Shown piece after piece: positions 4,406 through 6,640 of a stretch of 6,640 nucleotides of DNA. The position numbers and the translations under genes were made by a program. Under the pieces are notes generated by a model. That model did no database searches and was not told the DNA's origin. It saw only the letters and a list, made by a program, of their open reading frames with translations. Numbering within the stretch: the stretch's first letter is position 1; the number at the start of each line of letters is the position of its first letter. The DNA comes from CAYLZN01 sp964387935 (lineage in GTDB: Bacteria; Acidobacteriota; Vicinamibacteria; Vicinamibacterales; JAFNAJ01): contig CAYLZN010000321.1 of NCBI GenBank assembly GCA_964387935.1, positions 1 through 6,640 of the forward strand. The letters are read 5' to 3'.

Positions 4406-6640
4406 GCGAGCGGATCGGCGTCTACATCTGCCACTGCGGCACGAACATCGCCCAGACCGTGGACATCGCCGAGGTGGCGCGGTTCGCCCGCGAGCTGCCC
4501 GACGTCGCCGTGGTGCGCGAGTACAAGTACATGTGCTCGGATCCCGGCCAGGAGTTGATCCGCAACGACGTACGCGAGGACGGCCTTACACGAGTCGTGG
4601 TNNNNNNNNNNGATGCACGAGGAGACATTTCGGGGCACCTGCGAGGACGCCGGCCTCAACCGCTTCCTGTTCCAGATGTCGAACATCCGGGAGCAGTGCT
4701 CGTGGGTGCACCACGATCGCGCGCGCGCAACGGAAAAGGCCAAGCGCCTGATCGGCGCGGCGGTGAAGCGCGTCGCCCACCACCGGTCGCTGGAGCGGGA
4801 ATCCGTGCCGGTCCGGCCGGAGGCCCTGGTGATCGGCGCCGGGATCGCGGGCATCGAGGCCGCCCTGAAGATCGCGGACGCCGGCCGCAAGGTGTACATC
4901 GTCGAGAAGCAGCCGACCATCGGCGGCCACATGGCGATGTTCGACAAGACCTTTCCCACCCTCGATTGCGCGGCCTGCATCCTGACGCCGAAGATGGTCT
5001 CCGTGGGCCAGCACCCCAACATCGAGCTGCTGACGCTGGCCGAGGTCACCGACGTTGCGGGGCACGTCGGCAGCTTCCGGGTGAAGGTGCGGCAGCGACC
5101 CCGCTACGTGACCGCCGACTGCACGGGCTGCGGCGAGTGCGAGAAGGTCTGCCCCTGCTCCCACGCCAGCGAGTTCGACGTGGGCATGAGCCGGCGCAAG
5201 GCGATCTACCGGTCGTTCCCGCAAGCCGTGCCGGGCGCCTACGTCATCGACAAGCACGGCGTGCCGATGTGCGAGGAGACCTGTCCCATTCACACGCGCA
5301 CGCAGGGCTACGTCAATCTCATCGCCGAGGGCGACTTCGCCGGTGCCCTGCGCGTGATCCGCGAGGTCAACCCGTTTCCTGCGACGCTCGGCCGCGTCTG
5401 CCACCACCCCTGCGAGGACCGCTGCCAGCGCGGCGGGCACGACGAGCCGATCGCGATCTGCGCGCTGAAGCGGTTCGTCGCGGACTGGGAGATCGAGCAG
5501 GGGCTGGCCCCCGAGCCCGAGCGGTCGGTGCGCAATGGCCACAAGGTCGCGGTCGTGGGCTCGGGTCCCGCCGGCCTCACCGGGGCGTACGACCTCGCGC
5601 GCCGGGGCTACGGCGTCACCGTGTTCGAGAAGTACGGCAAGCCCGGCGGCCTCCTGCGCACCGGCATCCCCCCCTTCCGGCTCGGGCGCGACGTGCTCGG
5701 CCGGGAGATCGACTGGGTCCTCGCGCACGGCATCGAGCTGCGGCTGAACACGCCTCTGGGCGAGGCCGGCGTCACCATCGACAGCCTCTTCGGCGACGGC
5801 TACGACGCCATCCTGCTGGCGCTGGGCACCACAAAGGGGCGAGACCTCGGGATCACCGGCGAGCACCTGCCGGGCGTCATCAACTGTCTCGACTACCTGC
5901 GCCAGGCCAACCTGCACGGCTCGGTGGAGACCGGACGTCGCGTCGTGGTGGTCGGCGGCGGCAACGCCGCGGTGGACGCGGCGCGGACGGCGGCGCGTCA
6001 CGGCGCGTCGCAGGTGAGCATTCTCTACCGCCGCACGCGCGAGGAGATGCCCGCGATCGGCGCCGAGATCGAGGCGGCGCTCCGGGAGGGCATCGAGATC
6101 CACTACCTCGTGAACCCCATCGAGATGCTGCCCGGGGTGTCGGGACGCCTCACGCGCGTCCGTTGCCAGAAGATGCGACTGGGCGAGCCCGACGACGGCG
6201 GCCGGCGGCGGCCGATCCCGATCGACGGTGAGTTCGTAGAGTTCCCCGCCGATCAGGCCATCCTCGCCATCAGCCAGCTGCCTGACCTGGACTTCCTGGT
6301 CAAGGACGCCGACTTCGACCTGACGCGATGGGCCACGCTGAAGGCCGACCCCTACACCTGCGAGACGGGCAAGCGGGGCGTGTTCGCGGCGGGGGACGCC
6401 GTGACCGGCCCGAGCACCGTCGTGGAGGCCATGGCCTCGGGGCGGCAGGCCGCGGCCGCCGTCGACCTCTACCTGCGGGGCGAGGACCTGGCGGCCATGC
6501 GCGCCGAAACGCACCGCCCGCACGAGCTGCCCCTGATGGACAGCGTGCGGCATCCCGACGTGCCGCGCAAGCCTCGCGCCGCCATCGTGCTCAAGGAGAC
6601 TCCGGCCGACCGCTTCGAGGAGATCGAGCTGCCGCTGACT
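4402..6640 (+). CDS. hdrA: HdrA-like flavoprotein fused to a GltD/NfnB-type NAD(P)H module (3' end outside window)
   Basis: About 749 residues are visible, with no stop by the window end. Order (numbering assumes six residues hidden by the N gap): HdrA N-terminal domain with Cys10, Cys12, Cys45 and Cys102 (NIREQCSWVH); FAD-binding GAGIAG (148-153) with the HdrA signature DCAACILTPKM (Cys192, Cys195); ferredoxin motif Cys243-Cys246-Cys249-Cys253; then a GltD-type Fer4_20 region (Cys293, Cys297, Cys336, Cys340, Cys344), second FAD motif GSGPAG (389-394), a nucleotide-binding GGGN...DAAR (521-531) with Tyr-Arg-Arg 545-547, and a closing FAD motif with Asp668 (AAGD). The GltD-type part takes the place of HdrA's usual second ferredoxin region. 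GGGAGGGAGG (4385-4394) and an ATGA overlap with hdrB fix the start. The reading frame appears to change at the Ns (4602-4611), but homology shows the gap length is artificial. Expected role: central flavin subunit of HdrABC, with NAD(P)H as likely partner (inference). Confidence 0.9.
4602..4611. other. Ten-N assembly gap inside hdrA
   Basis: Ten consecutive Ns break the HdrA N-terminal domain. The left side ends in Arg-Val-Val-Val and the right side resumes with Met-His-Glu-Glu, in a different frame. HdrA proteins have a short conserved Ala-(Ala/Ser)-Cys-Ser-Pro-(basic) stretch between these two pieces. That would need 18 bases in place of the Ns and would restore one frame. The Ns therefore look like a fixed-size scaffold placeholder, and the apparent frameshift is not biological. 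Confidence 0.9.

Noticed and set aside
5387..5425. Leu332 where GltD-type proteins often have a Cys before Gly-Arg-Val-Cys
   Set aside because: It first looked like a lost cluster ligand. The surrounding pattern (Asn-Pro-Phe-Pro, Gly-Arg-Val-Cys, His-Pro-Cys-Glu) fits, from memory, a GltD-like subfamily in which Leu is common and other cysteines lie near the C-terminus, which is outside the window.
3766..6231. Long + frame covering parts of hdrB and hdrA
   Set aside because: It is correct for hdrA only between 4402 and the Ns. Before 4402 it is an off-frame reading of hdrB, and after the gap it is the wrong frame, rich in Arg and Pro. The true frame after the gap starts at 4613.
4586..6553. 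Long open frame on the - strand (655 codons) opposite hdrA
   Set aside because: It mirrors the third-position G/C bias of hdrA, runs through the N gap, and shows no family motif.
1..6640. tRNA, rRNA, CRISPR array, insertion sequence or phage genes
   Set aside because: No repeat-spacer pattern, transposase or integrase motif, or structural RNA signature was seen. The coding sequence is continuous apart from 2716-2945.

Overview
The window is very G+C-rich DNA from a draft assembly: it contains a run of ten Ns. All genes are on the + strand. It carries a two-component regulatory pair followed by a heterodisulfide-reductase-like (Hdr) gene set in the order hdrC-hdrB-hdrA. The combination of a soluble HdrABC, an HdrA fused to a GltD-like module, a sigma-54 activator and high G+C suggests an anaerobic or facultative bacterium, for example of the former Deltaproteobacteria or a related high-GC uncultured phylum. 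The sequence alone does not fix the lineage, and an archaeon is unlikely because of the sigma-54 machinery.

Layout. Bases 1-56 may hold the last codons of an upstream gene that ends in an ATGA overlap with the kinase. Bases 53-1384 encode a six-helix membrane histidine kinase. Bases 1384-2715 encode an NtrC-type sigma-54-dependent response regulator, overlapping the kinase by one base. A 230-bp intergenic region (2716-2945) holds repeats close to the regulator stop, a good -24/-12 (sigma-54) promoter at 2859-2874, and a GC-rich leader. After it come hdrC (2946-3515), hdrB (3512-4405) and hdrA (4402 to beyond the window end), each joined to the next by a 4-base ATGA overlap and each with a strong Shine-Dalgarno sequence.

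Working model (inference). The kinase senses an unknown, possibly membrane-associated or redox-linked cue and phosphorylates the regulator. The regulator then activates the sigma-54 promoter in front of hdrCBA. HdrC (two [4Fe-4S] clusters) carries electrons between HdrA and HdrB, and HdrB (two CCG motifs) is the disulfide-type catalytic subunit. HdrA here has its N-terminal and first FAD modules followed by a second flavin/NAD(P)H module of the GltD/NfnB type. This suggests that NAD(P)H, rather than a hydrogenase through MvhD, may exchange electrons with the complex, possibly by flavin-based bifurcation or confurcation. No hydrogenase, Flox or MvhD gene is visible, but hdrA is cut by the window end.

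Three points stand out: the fused architecture of HdrA; the closely linked sigma-54 activator and sigma-54 promoter; and several non-consensus residues in the regulator's ATPase centre and next to the kinase's phosphorylated histidine. The ten-N gap lies inside hdrA, over a conserved Cys-containing motif, and its length breaks the reading frame artificially. The gene is probably intact.
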